From Chalara sp. BL73 (taxonomy: Eukaryota > Ascomycota > Leotiomycetes > Helotiales), in assembly GCA_918026815.1 (NCBI GenBank), contig CAKJVC010000086.1, positions 124,001-188,000 on the forward strand: DNA of 64,000 bases, given 5' to 3'. The translations under genes were made by a program, and so were the position numbers. Under the pieces are notes generated by a model, which was given only the letters and a program-made list of their open reading frames with translations, was not told where the DNA came from and did not search any database. Shown piece by piece: positions 55,201 through 64,000 of the stretch (positions are counted from its first letter, which is position 1; every line of letters begins with the position of its first letter).

Positions 55201-58200
55201 GTGCAGATGCACACTCATAGCAAGACGTGTACCCAATACCAGAAGAGCGGCCGAAGATCAGGTTTCAAAGCAAATTCTGTTTCGATTGTTCAGATTGAAG
55301 GAATGGCGACCGACGCTGATTACACCCTGCAACGTCCACAGACCCAGAAGCAGTCGCCGCCGCAGATATGCAGGTTTCTCTTCCCAAGACCGCTGGTTCC
55401 AGAATCTATGGTTACGGAAGAGGGCTATATACGGATGGAGAGGAATCACCAGTATGTGAACAAGTACAATCCCGTCATTGCGTCTGCGATAAGATGCAAC
55501 CACGACATCAGCTTCACCCCGTCGTCTCCCAAAGTGCTCGCCGCCGTCTATTACATGACGAACTATGCGACTAAAGCTCAGGTTGACCAGGGTCAGCTTG
55601 TACTAGCTGCCGCGGTCTTAAAGAAGGCCCAAGAGACGGCCGAAGCGGCGGCCGCTGAGAATGCTGACTTGCCTGCTCCAGAGCCGCTTGATATGTCGAA
55701 ATTCGCTCTGAAGGCCTATAATCGCTTTACGAGGGATGTGGAGGTTGGCGCTCCGGCCGTGGCCCACTTCCTGCTTGGCCACCCGTCGGGCTATATTCCA
55801 GAGAGCGACAAATCGGTCACGATCAATTTTTACTGGGTCAAGATACACTTCCGCAAGGTTCTAAACAGTTTATTATTAGGCGAATCTAGCTCTGAGGAGA
55901 TATCAGAGACCGCAAATCAGTATACCAACTTTGATGGTCGTATTCGCCGCCCGTCTATCTACGAAAACTACGAACATCGAGGCACCAGATTGGCTCATCT
56001 ATGCTTTTATGAATATGCCTCCCAAATCTTCGTACAGACATTGAAAGGCGCCAAAGATCGAACCTACTGTTTTCCTTTCGATCCTACTCACCCTCTACAT
56101 GCAACCCATATCCAGGTCTCAGTCAGTTCGCTAAAGTCGTTAAAGACCCCCTCTTTGTGTGGCAGTTTTACTTCTATGACGGAGCGGGATAATGATGTTC
56201 TAGATACCACCCTATGGACACAAGACGAGATCCATGAGGTTCTACTCGGTCTATTCTACCCATGGAATAGCCTCCGCGGCCTCCGAGGTAACCACATCGT
56301 ATCACTCCGTGCTGCACAATACAAAAACACCTGGCTATGGAACTTCCTTGCCCCTTCTCTCCCTCCGTATCTGGTCCAGCTATCCGAGAACGTCATGCTC
56401 CTTCGGCGGAGCAAAGAAGCAGCTGACCGGGACAAAAAAGAGCGTGGGATAGAGTTTGATGACTATCTCGAAACTATAGACCACGATATCTATAACGATG
56501 ACGAAGAAGCTAATGTAGACTTCCACTTTGCGACGCTCCAACCAACCGAGAACAACCTGCTCCAGGCTGCGTTAGCGTTCCCTGGTATTACTACTAGCGG
56601 CCTCTCGTCGTTGCGATTTCCCGGAACCCTCGATTGCATGGCACCCAGTTTGCCCCTAGCTCTCTAGTCAAAACATGGGTCAGAGAGTTGAAGGCCTTTA
56701 AAGACCAGGATAAATTAGGTTTTGACGACGACATCGATGTCGAAGCCAACATCTCCGAAGTTGAGAGAATTGACCTAGAAGCTGCTCTGGTTCTAGTCCT
56801 TGCTTACAGTAGAGAATCCATGGCTTCTATACGATATCTATAGGCTTCGTTTCAAGCTGATCCGTCCCTCGAGAATTTGCTTGCTCTGATCACTGGCCAA
56901 TACCCTCTAAACCAAAAGCAGGGGATGGTTATTAGGGCTCTCTTTCTCCGCATTCTGCACCCTGTTCGGATCAATTCTGTTCGTGACCAGTTCTTGCTTT
57001 ATCTTGGCGGTGTCGGTGGCGTTGGCAAGACCCACCTGATTAAGGCTTTTATGTTTGGTCTATCGATAATGCGAAAACATGATGACGTTCTCCTCACCGC
57101 TTCGACTGGGGCCGCCGCTGCGAATGTCAGTGGCGCTACTTACCATTCTGCTCTTGGTTTTGGGAACAATGGGAACCAACCGGTACGTCAAGCGACGAGG
57201 TCGAGACTTTCTCATAAGAAAATCCTGATCCTAGACGAGATTAGTATGGTTAGTCTGGAGAACCTGGTCCGGATTAACGAGCGGTGTAATGCCATCTGGG
57301 ACTTGGATCGAGCGTCCGATACGGTTTTGGGTGGCCTACCTATCGTTATATTCCTAGGGGATTTCAACCAGTTTAGGCCGGTCCGCGGTCACGCTATATG
57401 GAGCCAGACGAGCAAAGATATTGCTATCCTGCTGTCAGGGAAATCTATCTGGGGTCAATTTAATCAGGTGGTATTCCTGACGGAGCAGATGCGTCAGGCC
57501 GAAGATGTCGCATTTCAGGATTTACTCCAGAGAGCACGCTCCGCTACTTTGACGGAGGACGATGTCGCTACCTTGAATTCGTGTACGATTGAAAACAGGG
57601 TTGCGAATGGGGAGACGCCACCAGAATGGGCCATTATACGACTCAATCGTGTACGTGAAGAAGCTAACCTAATACATCTCCAAGCGTTTGCCAAAAAACG
57701 AGGTCAGAAAATCTATCTCTTTCCCGCCAGACACGATGCACCTACAGGAACGATTTTGGAACCCCCTACGCTGCTCAGGATGATATACCAGGTCGGTGAG
57801 CAGGGATACCTCAAAGGTCCAGGCTTCTTTGCTTTTACAAAAGGTATGCCTATTATGCTCCAACAGAATACGAATACGTATGCCGGGCTCGTCAATGGTA
57901 TGAGAGGGACTGTCGAAGAAGTAATATTGGATACAGGCGTGCGAGGTACATAAGCAGTAATCGTTCTTGCAGGTCTAATTTGCTAACAAAGACATGATGA
58001 CGGCGATAGGCTCGTGGATCGAACTTGATGATCAGTTCGTTCTGTGTACAGTTCCTCCGCTATGCGTCCTCGTTCGACCGGCACATGACCATGACCTATC
58101 ATTCTCTGATATTTCCGACGGTCTGGTTCCTGTCTTCCCGGTACAGATGAGAGGGCAGATTCCGAGCATACCCGGCCTGACGTTTTACCGACATCAGGTC

Positions 58201-58497
58201 CCGTTGACGCTTGGATTCTCCTTCACCGATTATAAGAGCCAAGGTAGTACGTTCGTCAGCCTCATTCTAGATCTTCTCTTTGGTAAGCAACGCGGCGTCG
58301 ACTAGCATGGTAAATGGACCTCGGTCAACGTTTAGCTTGGTAGGGTCAAATCATTATCGGGGGTCTGGTTGCGAGAACCGATCACACTTAAAGATGTTTC
58401 ATTTGCCCCTCACCCAGATCTCCAGATTGAGCTAGCCCGACTTGAGGCTCTAGAACAACGGACGATTAGTCTGTGGGAGACCTCACCTGATTCTTGA
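52244..58497 (+). pseudogene. Helitron Rep/helicase, decayed
   Basis: Segments in order: a charged coiled coil (52480-53000); a Cys-rich and DUF6570-like region (CGLCGGLFQEDEMISVGLQD, AVIARAHVIGIFLKL); a Helitron N-terminal domain (TAAFPTLFPFGIGG, AKYAMLHHSLL); after a 44-base intron (54316-54359) RQASFGNYVQVKNG; the HUH-type Rep motif MMLHLHGFAWLAG and the tyrosine motif VYYMTNYATKAQ; then a Pif1-like helicase with GGVGGVGKTH, ILDEISMVS and LGDFNQFRPVRG, an intron at 57946-57991, and TDYKSQGST. Such proteins mediate rolling-circle transposition. Lesions: a frame change near 56630 and TAG at 56841, 58303 and 58333, after which the frame continues (WLREPITLKDVSFAPHPDLQ) to 58497. The termini were not identified. 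Confidence 0.8.
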
Positions 58498-59004
58498 TAT
58501 GAACCTATAGAACGACTCTCTTAACCCTGAGTATTACTCTTCGCTTCATTCTACGTATCATATCTGCCTCATATTTAGAGTTGCCTTTACAGAGATATAG
58601 TACATTGCTTTTCTTTACCTTTTAGGCAATTGCTGCGAGGTTTCTGATACACTTACGGCTACGTCCATTTAACGCCGTACCATCGCCTCCTGTTTCATAT
58701 ATTGCTTTTTCAATTTACTTCTTTACTGTTTCTCGGTTATGTCTTTTAACATTTAATTATATACCAGCTATTTCTTTTATAATCTTGCAGTTCACCTTTT
58801 CACATTATCCCAATTGCTATTTCTAGTGATTTTCGTCACGTGTTCGCCGAGGCTGACGCTGTTGTCTGTGCGCCATTCCTGGACATCCACCTTACACTTA
58901 CAAAACTGCTTATTCTAACGCTTCTTGATTAAATCCATTACTCTGATCAATTTCGAAGGCTTCGTGTGAGCCGCAGGCTAGCACCCATGGAATTACGTTA
59001 TATA
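58498..59004. other. 3' flank of the Helitron coding region
   Basis: T-rich, non-coding. The Helitron 3' hairpin and CTRR end should lie here, but I cannot place them with confidence. Confidence 0.35.
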
Positions 59005-59264
59005 TGTAACAACCAGTATGCCCAAGGTGCGACACGGAGGTCATGGCACGGGATCAGGAGGCTGAAGATCAAGGTATGAGGGGTTTCAGAGCCGATACGG
59101 AGGAGAGTCGGAGTCGCCTATATAAAGGCCTGCTCCCACTCTCTACAGTTGTTCCTCATGTTTTTGTATCCTTCGTAGGTAGACCTATAAGGTAATCACT
59201 ATCAGCCTATTGTACGCACTCCCATATGCCTCTATTCTAGCCCGTGATTCCTTGCATCGTTACA
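59005..59264 (+). mobile_element. Solo LTR, 260 bp, with 5-bp target duplication
   Basis: It starts TGTAACAACCAGTATGCCC, ends GCATCGTTACA, and is flanked by ATATA at 59000-59004 and 59265-59269. CCTATATAAAGGCCTGCTCC near 59115 is a promoter-like TATA region and sets the strand. It does not resemble the other LTRs in the window. Confidence 0.8.
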
Positions 59265-59414
59265 ATATAAATAATATTACTAAAACTAACTGTACAATAT
59301 TAAAATTTAAAATATAAAACTAATCTTTATATATTAGCAATATAGTTTCAACTATAAAAACCTTTTATTTACTGTTAGTTTTATAAATTTATTAATATAC
59401 AAACTTTTGTATTA

Positions 59415-59846
59415 ACGTAGTTCATAAGCGACCCGATAACACAAGTGACCCGATAGTTTTTTTTACATACAAAAAACGTCCGTGCACGACTACGTATTTC
59501 TTTTAATTGTTTATAAAAAGTTTTATAATTTAAAAGATAGCTTATTTGTGTTATATATAAATATATTTTCCAGTTTTGCGGCTATTTTATTTATAGTTAT
59601 TAAAATATAAAACTTGGGGGCCAAATAATCCTTGTATTTTATATTTTACTAATTATTTTTATAATTATAAATAGTATAAGTTTGAAATTCAAAAAACCGT
59701 TTATATGTAAAGTAGAAAAGCTATATTTTAAATTATAATTTTTTTTATAAACAATTAAAAGAAATACGTAGTTGTGCACGGACGTTTTTTGTATGTAAAA
59801 AAAACTATCGGGTCACTTGTGTTATCGGGTCGCTTATGAACTACGT
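59415..59846. repeat. 432-bp MITE with Fot1/pogo-type ends
   Basis: ACGTAGTTCATAAGCGACCC at 59415 and its mirror at 59846 are flanked by TA (59413-59414, 59847-59848). The inverted arms extend about 110 bases (to CTTTTAATTGTTTATAAAAA). The first about 45 bases match the left end of the transposon at 50387 with one difference seen (AAGTGACC versus AAGCGACC). The core is A/T-rich and non-coding. Confidence 0.85.
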
Positions 59847-59866
59847 TACAGTACAAAATAAATAAA

Positions 59867-60181
59867 TGTTACGCGCATCGCTAACAGGTTATGCCTTAGG
59901 GGCCTGAGGCTCGGTAGCTTGGCTACACAGAGAACCCCTGGGGATTGAATCACGTGATGGATCATGCGCTAGTGCCATGATCCAACCCACGAAGGTCCTA
60001 TATAAGTAGATAGCTTTCCCACCTTATAGGAGCTTCGTGCTCAACTCAAATAGTATTCTTCAGTAGCATACTTGTTATTGGGATCTAAGTCTTATATGTG
60101 ATATACCTACTTCTCCCCAGACCAACAACCTTCGGACCCAGATCTTCTATCTATATTGGATCAGCCAATAGGACCGTAACA
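59867..60181 (-). mobile_element. LTR, 315 bp, same family as 24131-24472, inverted
   Basis: It starts TGTTACGCGCATCGCTAACA and ends GGACCGTAACA, the mirror of the LTR at 24131. The shared parts include CCTTAGGGGCCTGAGGCTC, the CCATGATCC boxes and the TATATAAGTAGA region. The flanks (ataaa and atagg) do not form a target duplication, so one side has been rearranged or it arose by unequal recombination. Confidence 0.75.
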
Positions 60182-60554
60182 ATAGGAGCCGTAGGCGCGC
60201 CAGCGCCGTGACACGTTTAATTGTTTAAATAATTCTTTAATTTTTAATAATTCGTTATTATTATAATTAAAACTTAAAATTAAAACTGTATTGTTTATTG
60301 ATAAATTTGCTATAATGTTTAATATAATACTGCATATAAAAAGCCCTGTGGGAACAAATCCCAGCTAGAGAATCCATAACTCCTGCACAATTTCCAAACA
60401 GCTTGATCATACATTGACACCCAGTAACCTTAACCGTAGTTTGTCAAGTTCTATCGAGATCGTCACTGGCACAAGAAGAACGAACGGACTCTCTTTCCGA
60501 CCCAAACGAAGCACAACTACCAGATTCTCGCAGCCAAGAAAACTATCCATCACG
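60182..60554. other. Promoter side of the small gene at 60555
   Basis: An A/T-rich left part, then mixed sequence with ACATTGACACCC and CTATCGAG. No gene. The ATG at 60555 has the context CACGATGAC. Confidence 0.4.
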
Positions 60555-61049
60555 ATGACTTTCACCTGTTAGTTGGCAATTCCTCATCCATCATTCTCCT
60601 TAACTGACACCTTCTCAGTTGAAGGAGCCGAGTTCCAAAGCAGCAACACCAGACCAGACATACCCTACACACTCTACGTCAACGATAGCTATCTGCTCCT
60701 TGTCCCCCGAGAACCGCCAAGTGGCACGGTCCATCCAAACTTTCCCACGATTCAAGGTCCTCCTCAGCGCTTCAAGTTGGAACTTTCAGATCTCGTGGCC
60801 GATGAATACAGGACGAAATGCAACAATGAGCCAAAGTTTTCTGCTAGGAAGGTCCACTTTGGATTTGAAGAGGGCGAAGTCGTTGTTGCTGCTCTACTGG
60901 AGGGTAGCAATATGATTCCACATTGGGAATTCCGTACGCTTTTGGATGGAAGCAACCTCGGAAACAAGCACTTTACGGACTATTCTTCGGATCCCGAAGC
61001 TAGTTTTGCATTGATGAACCGGGATCTCTCGATGGCAGCAAGACGCTAG
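60555..61049 (+). CDS. Unknown small protein, 147 aa, two exons
   Basis: Model: join(60555..60567, 60619..61049). The tiny first exon (ATG plus 10 bases) ends at GTTAGT; the intron ends CTTCTCAG after a CTTAACTGAC branch region and rejoins in frame to give MTFTFEGAEFQSSNTRP. Without splicing the frame meets a TAG at once. The product reads IPYTLYVNDSYLLLVPREPP, FKLELSDLVADEYRTKCNNE and VHFGFEEGEVVVAALLEGSN. It has no signal peptide or membrane segment; it looks like a small cytosolic beta-rich protein. I do not recognise the family. Confidence 0.6.
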
Positions 61050-61843
61050 GCTCTATTTTTCGCAGATAGCCTAGATTGAGGTGGAGTATCTGTGCGATAT
61101 TGCGCAAGGGCTTGAATTCACCTGCTTTACTACCCGCTATGCTTCCTCTTTTCTCCAGCTTGGCGTTTGGCTCTGATCTGGGTGCTGTGGGTTTGACGGC
61201 GCAAACGGAAAAGGACGGATTCAAGGTGATGGTTTGCACCTGCACAAGATCTTGCAAGGCCGTCTTCTTTCTCTCGTCAAATGTATCCATAAGTGCCCAT
61301 AAGTACGCTACTGTTTCGTGTCACGGGAGCATACGGTAAGTAAACTTTGTTTATGGGGTTCTTCAGAGGTTGGGGGCTCGCTAAGGCGCTCCCGGGTTGC
61401 TCGTTTTGCTAAGTTAATAGTATTACTTTACGAATGTATTCTCAAACTCCAGTTTAATAGGCTTGGACTATATTTATTAGGGCTAGAGCCCTATACTAAA
61501 CAATATGGTAATACTACAATAATACTACATACTGATCAAAATGTTTACAACACTGGCCATCAATCGAATCTTTTATGCCACTCTGGTGAGCCATTAAGTC
61601 CTCCAACGTACTCATCGACATAGTAATTATTTGATTTTACTGTTAGCCGCTCATTATCCAGATTTAGCACGCGGCATCACCTGCAACATTAACATCAATA
61701 TCATCCATCGCGCCAACTTCCAAGTTGGGAATGTCTTCAGCAACATCGTTCAGCTTCCTCTTCTTCACACTGCCCGTGCCGTTTGTACGACCCCTGCCAT
61801 ACGGACCGGAGAGACTCGTCACAAGGTCAGAATCTTCGTTGGC
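61050..61843. other. Intergenic, no recognised gene
   Basis: Overlapping frames on both strands at 61076-61340 lack motifs. The rest is mixed sequence between the small gene and the 3' end of the CID pseudogene. Confidence 0.4.
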
Positions 61844-63160
61844 TCATGGTTGTGGTGAGAGGGACAAGGTAGCGCTAGAGTTGCTGCGGCGTTTCTCAAG
61901 GATCGTATCAACGCCAAGTGCAAAGGCAATTTCGTTGTCATAGTCGGTTGGAGCCGGAGATTCTGGGTCAACAGATGGCTCAAGTGAACTTTGTGTAGGA
62001 GGTGTAAGGGCTTCTATTTCAGGACGGTTAGGCCCACCTATAACGCTGGGCGAATAAGAACCTGCAGGCCAACTATCTGGGGAATGAGAGCGATTGTTGG
62101 CTGGTGCGAAGCTGCGCATGATACTGTCTTCAACGCCACGCTTCTTAAGAATCAATGGCGGCACCGCGGCTGGTGATCTTAGCGAACTTAACTTCTTCAT
62201 CGGCGAGAGCAGCACGGTTGGTACTGAGGAAGCTTTCGAGTCGTTCGATAAGAAGCTTTCGAGCTCTAATATATTCTGCAACAGCACCTTCGGCATTCGC
62301 GAGTGTCTTCAGAAGGCCGTTCAAGCGGGCGGCGTGGACTGGAGCTGATGGTGAGGCAACGTTAGGATTGGTGAGCTTGTCATAGTGTTGATTGGCGACA
62401 CTAACTGAAGTCTTGCTGGAGAGAACTAGCTTTGAGATAGCCTGCTGAGGGGCGACAAGGGGTGCAAGTTCTGGGGTTATAGAGCCGCTGGCTTTTGAAA
62501 TGAGGGAGCTTCCTAGTAGCCCTCCTTTTCCACGAGTAGATCTGTTCTTGTCAAGCTCTGTAATTTCGTGAGAACTGGAATCAGGTGTATGGATGATGAC
62601 AAACCATCGATGCGGGCTTCGATAGCCTCTTGAATAGGTATCTCGAACACATGACACTCTCTCCAAACCCCAATGACGCTTCTGAACTTTTGCTGAACCT
62701 CGTTCGTTGCGCCTCCGTATGCTGTCGCCGCAGCACCGGCGATGACTGAAGAAAGTGTGATCAGAAAGTCGGTCTTCTTGCGAGCTTTCGATTGCTGAGC
62801 TTCCTCTATATGGCCATCGCACATTAGTATAGTGACCAATAGTTCATAAGGTGTAAAGGGCTCAAAAAACTGCATTTTTACAAGTTGATTTGGGGTGACT
62901 GAGGATTGACGACGTACCCTTCGCAAGGTAAATAATGAGGTTGTTCCCTTTTGCTACTATGGGTCTTCGGGGCGCTGCAGCAGTACAGTGGTCTGTGCGT
63001 TTTCAGGTACCGTAGCTCATAAGATCGTCGCTCAACAAACTGTCGTCGAGATCCATCCTCCAGCTGTCGAAGGACTCCCTCCCATCGAGGATAGTTCCTT
63101 TAATCCTTCTTGCCCATAGCACCGGGTCTTTTTGCTATCAAGCGTCAATACTTGACGAAA
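61844..63160 (-). pseudogene. CID-domain (Rtt103-like) gene, several frameshifts
   Basis: The minus strand yields the second half of a CID domain, EAQQSKARKKTDFLITLSSV, IAGAAATAYGGATNEVQQKF and RSVIGVWRECHVFEIPIQEA, then ELDKNRSTRGKGG, LVAPQQAISKLVLSSKTSVS, APVHAARLNGLLKTLANAEG and VEDSIMRSFAPANNRS. CID proteins such as Rtt103 bind phosphorylated RNA polymerase II tails and help termination in the nucleus. Two introns are evident: one from GTACGTCG near 62925 to ATATAG near 62813, and GTTTGT...TTACAG inside ARID|ELDK near 62560-62610. Lesions: extra bases in the SKRNNLIYLAK-like segment near 62935-62950, and one extra T at AIDSK near 62145. The N-terminal helices are hardly readable. Probably a decayed duplicate of an essential gene elsewhere. 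Confidence 0.7.
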
Positions 63161-63562
63161 ACTGTTCTGTATACCGAGTTCGAAGCACGATAAAATCAAC
63201 CGGTCTCATAACCTGTTGAGACTGAACTACTCTTCTACTGTATTCAATTTGGGTGACAGCTCTTCATATAAAAACAGTGGCACGACCGTGCCATAGGGCA
63301 GTGACTCACCACGTCACTCAAATCAGTCACAGGTTTCTATGTTAGTTGGGCGGTTGCCCAGGGAAACCTCCTAAGTTAGTGCGGGACGGAGAGCATCAGC
63401 AGAATAAAATGATGACCTTCTATCAAGAACAATCACGGACGCTGCTGCTTTGTGTAGACAGTTGCATCCGAACAGCCCAGATATCTATCTCGGCATGCAC
63501 ATGAATCAACCCATACACCTATACCATTGTAATCTAACTTTCGAGCCTCGGGGAGCCTCGAG
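63161..63562. other. Intergenic between divergent genes
   Basis: Probably contains the promoter of the plus-strand gene at 63563. No gene or repeat recognised. Confidence 0.4.
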
Positions 63563-64000
63563 ATGCCTCGTCAAACCACCCCAACCCAGGCAGAGCTGTA
63601 TGTTACCCAACCACACGACTCACCGTTAGAGTATACTAACCCTCTCAAACAGTCAGCACGATCTCGAACAGTTCGAGGTCGTCCAACGACTCCATCAGCT
63701 TGCCTCGAACATGACCGAAGAAGAAATAGCCTACTCGCTCGATCCCACGCGTCCCAAGCCTCCTCCAAGAGAGGTAGTTCCCGGACCTTGCGAATGTTCC
63801 ATCTGCGACCAGCAATTTCGAAGTTCCGAACAACAATCAGCCTTACGGATGACATACTCGAGGAAAGTTGAAGATTCAAAGGCTAGGGCGCTCGTGGCAG
63901 ACCACATGAGAGGCATTGAAACGGCTCTTGCACATTTGCGATCCAAGTTGGCTGCACATGGGAAGGCAATATCCAGTCGCTGGAGGAAGAAAAGTAGGGA
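63563..64000 (+). CDS. Unknown gene, two exons visible, runs off right edge
   Basis: ATG 63563 starts MPRQTTPTQAEL. A 55-base intron with textbook signals (GTATGT at 63598, TACTAAC, CAG ending 63652) joins in frame to QHDLEQFEVVQRLHQLASNM, TEEEIAYSLDPTRPKPPPRE, GPCECSICDQQFRSSEQQSA and VADHMRGIETALAHLRSKLA. The frame stays open to the window edge (about 128 residues so far). CxCxxC with flanking charged helices could bind a metal, but only this short Cys cluster is visible. The unspliced frame would stop at 63871 and is not the real product. Family unknown. Confidence 0.65.

Noticed and set aside
19982..58497. UAG reassigned to Gln, because many in-frame stops are TAG only
   Set aside because: TAG also ends frames that look complete (the LINE ORF2 at 5192 and the gene at 60555-61049), and the Tigger remnant also carries TAA. 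RIP-like CAG-to-TAG change explains the pattern.
62513..62926. MRRVRRQSSVTP... as the true start of the CID protein
   Set aside because: The first part of that frame is intronic: CID similarity begins only after the ATATAG acceptor near 62813, and the preceding exon is recognisable further upstream.
1..64000. CRISPR array or bacterial operon structure
   Set aside because: No regularly spaced repeats; genes have spliceosomal introns and eukaryotic families. The short tandem repeats seen are transposon ends or microsatellites.

Overview
The window looks like a repeat-dense, subtelomere-like or accessory region of a filamentous ascomycete (Pezizomycotina). The reasons are short spliceosomal introns (44-140 bp, GTRNGT donors, CTAAC/CTGAC branch sites), fungal families (GH18 chitinase, Zn2Cys6 AflR-type regulator, HET domain, BAH-PHD reader, CID protein, coiled-coil protein-kinase-like family) and typical fungal transposons (Tad-like LINE, Fot1/pogo, hAT, Tc1/mariner, Helitron, small solo LTRs). 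I cannot assign a genus. Functions are from recognised motifs; no database search was run.

Layout. 1-420: fragment of one LINE gag ORF (minus strand). 1606-15945: a pile-up of at least seven copies of a second LINE family in both orientations. It includes one insertion with a clean 14-bp target duplication, RIP-like C-to-T/G-to-A decay in one copy, solo LTRs, and a 522-bp retroposon-like insert. 16330-18461: secreted GH18 chitinase. 19915-21732: a Fot1/pogo element with one amber stop. 22045-27270: a hAT transposon interrupted by a decayed Tigger/CENP-B-like element that itself carries a solo LTR. The hAT ends within the first exon of a versicolorin-reductase-like SDR, and an intact AflR-like regulator follows (28535-29953). 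The two are plausibly the remains of a polyketide cluster.

30770-34183: two identical 261-bp MITEs in inverted orientation, an apparently intact Tc1/mariner element, and a 438-bp MITE abutting it at a shared TA. 35779-36413: a hAT fragment split by a Tigger-type MITE. 36830-39225: a frameshifted protein-kinase-like gene. 40222-40680: a HET remnant. 41638-43306: a gene with a duplicated unknown domain. 43951-45462: a four-exon BAH-PHD gene whose last about 50 codons resemble a Fot1 transposase C-terminus. 46024-46712: a MITE. 46935-48202: an unknown gene.

48722-49495: a pseudogene whose two halves lie on opposite strands. 50387-58497: a second Fot1/pogo element without a visible right terminal repeat, followed by a decayed Helitron. 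59005-60181: a solo LTR, a MITE sharing terminal repeats with the second Fot1/pogo element, and another LTR. The right edge holds a small two-exon gene (60555-61049), a CID/Rtt103-like pseudogene (61844-63160) and the start of a further gene (63563 onward).

Much of the window is transposon material that has inserted into, truncated or split host genes. The recurrent damage is CAG-to-TAG or small indels. The intact or possibly active pieces are the LINE ORF2 at 1629-5192, the Tc1/mariner transposase, the second Fot1/pogo transposase, the chitinase, the AflR-like regulator, the BAH-PHD gene, the small gene at 60555 and the gene at 63563.
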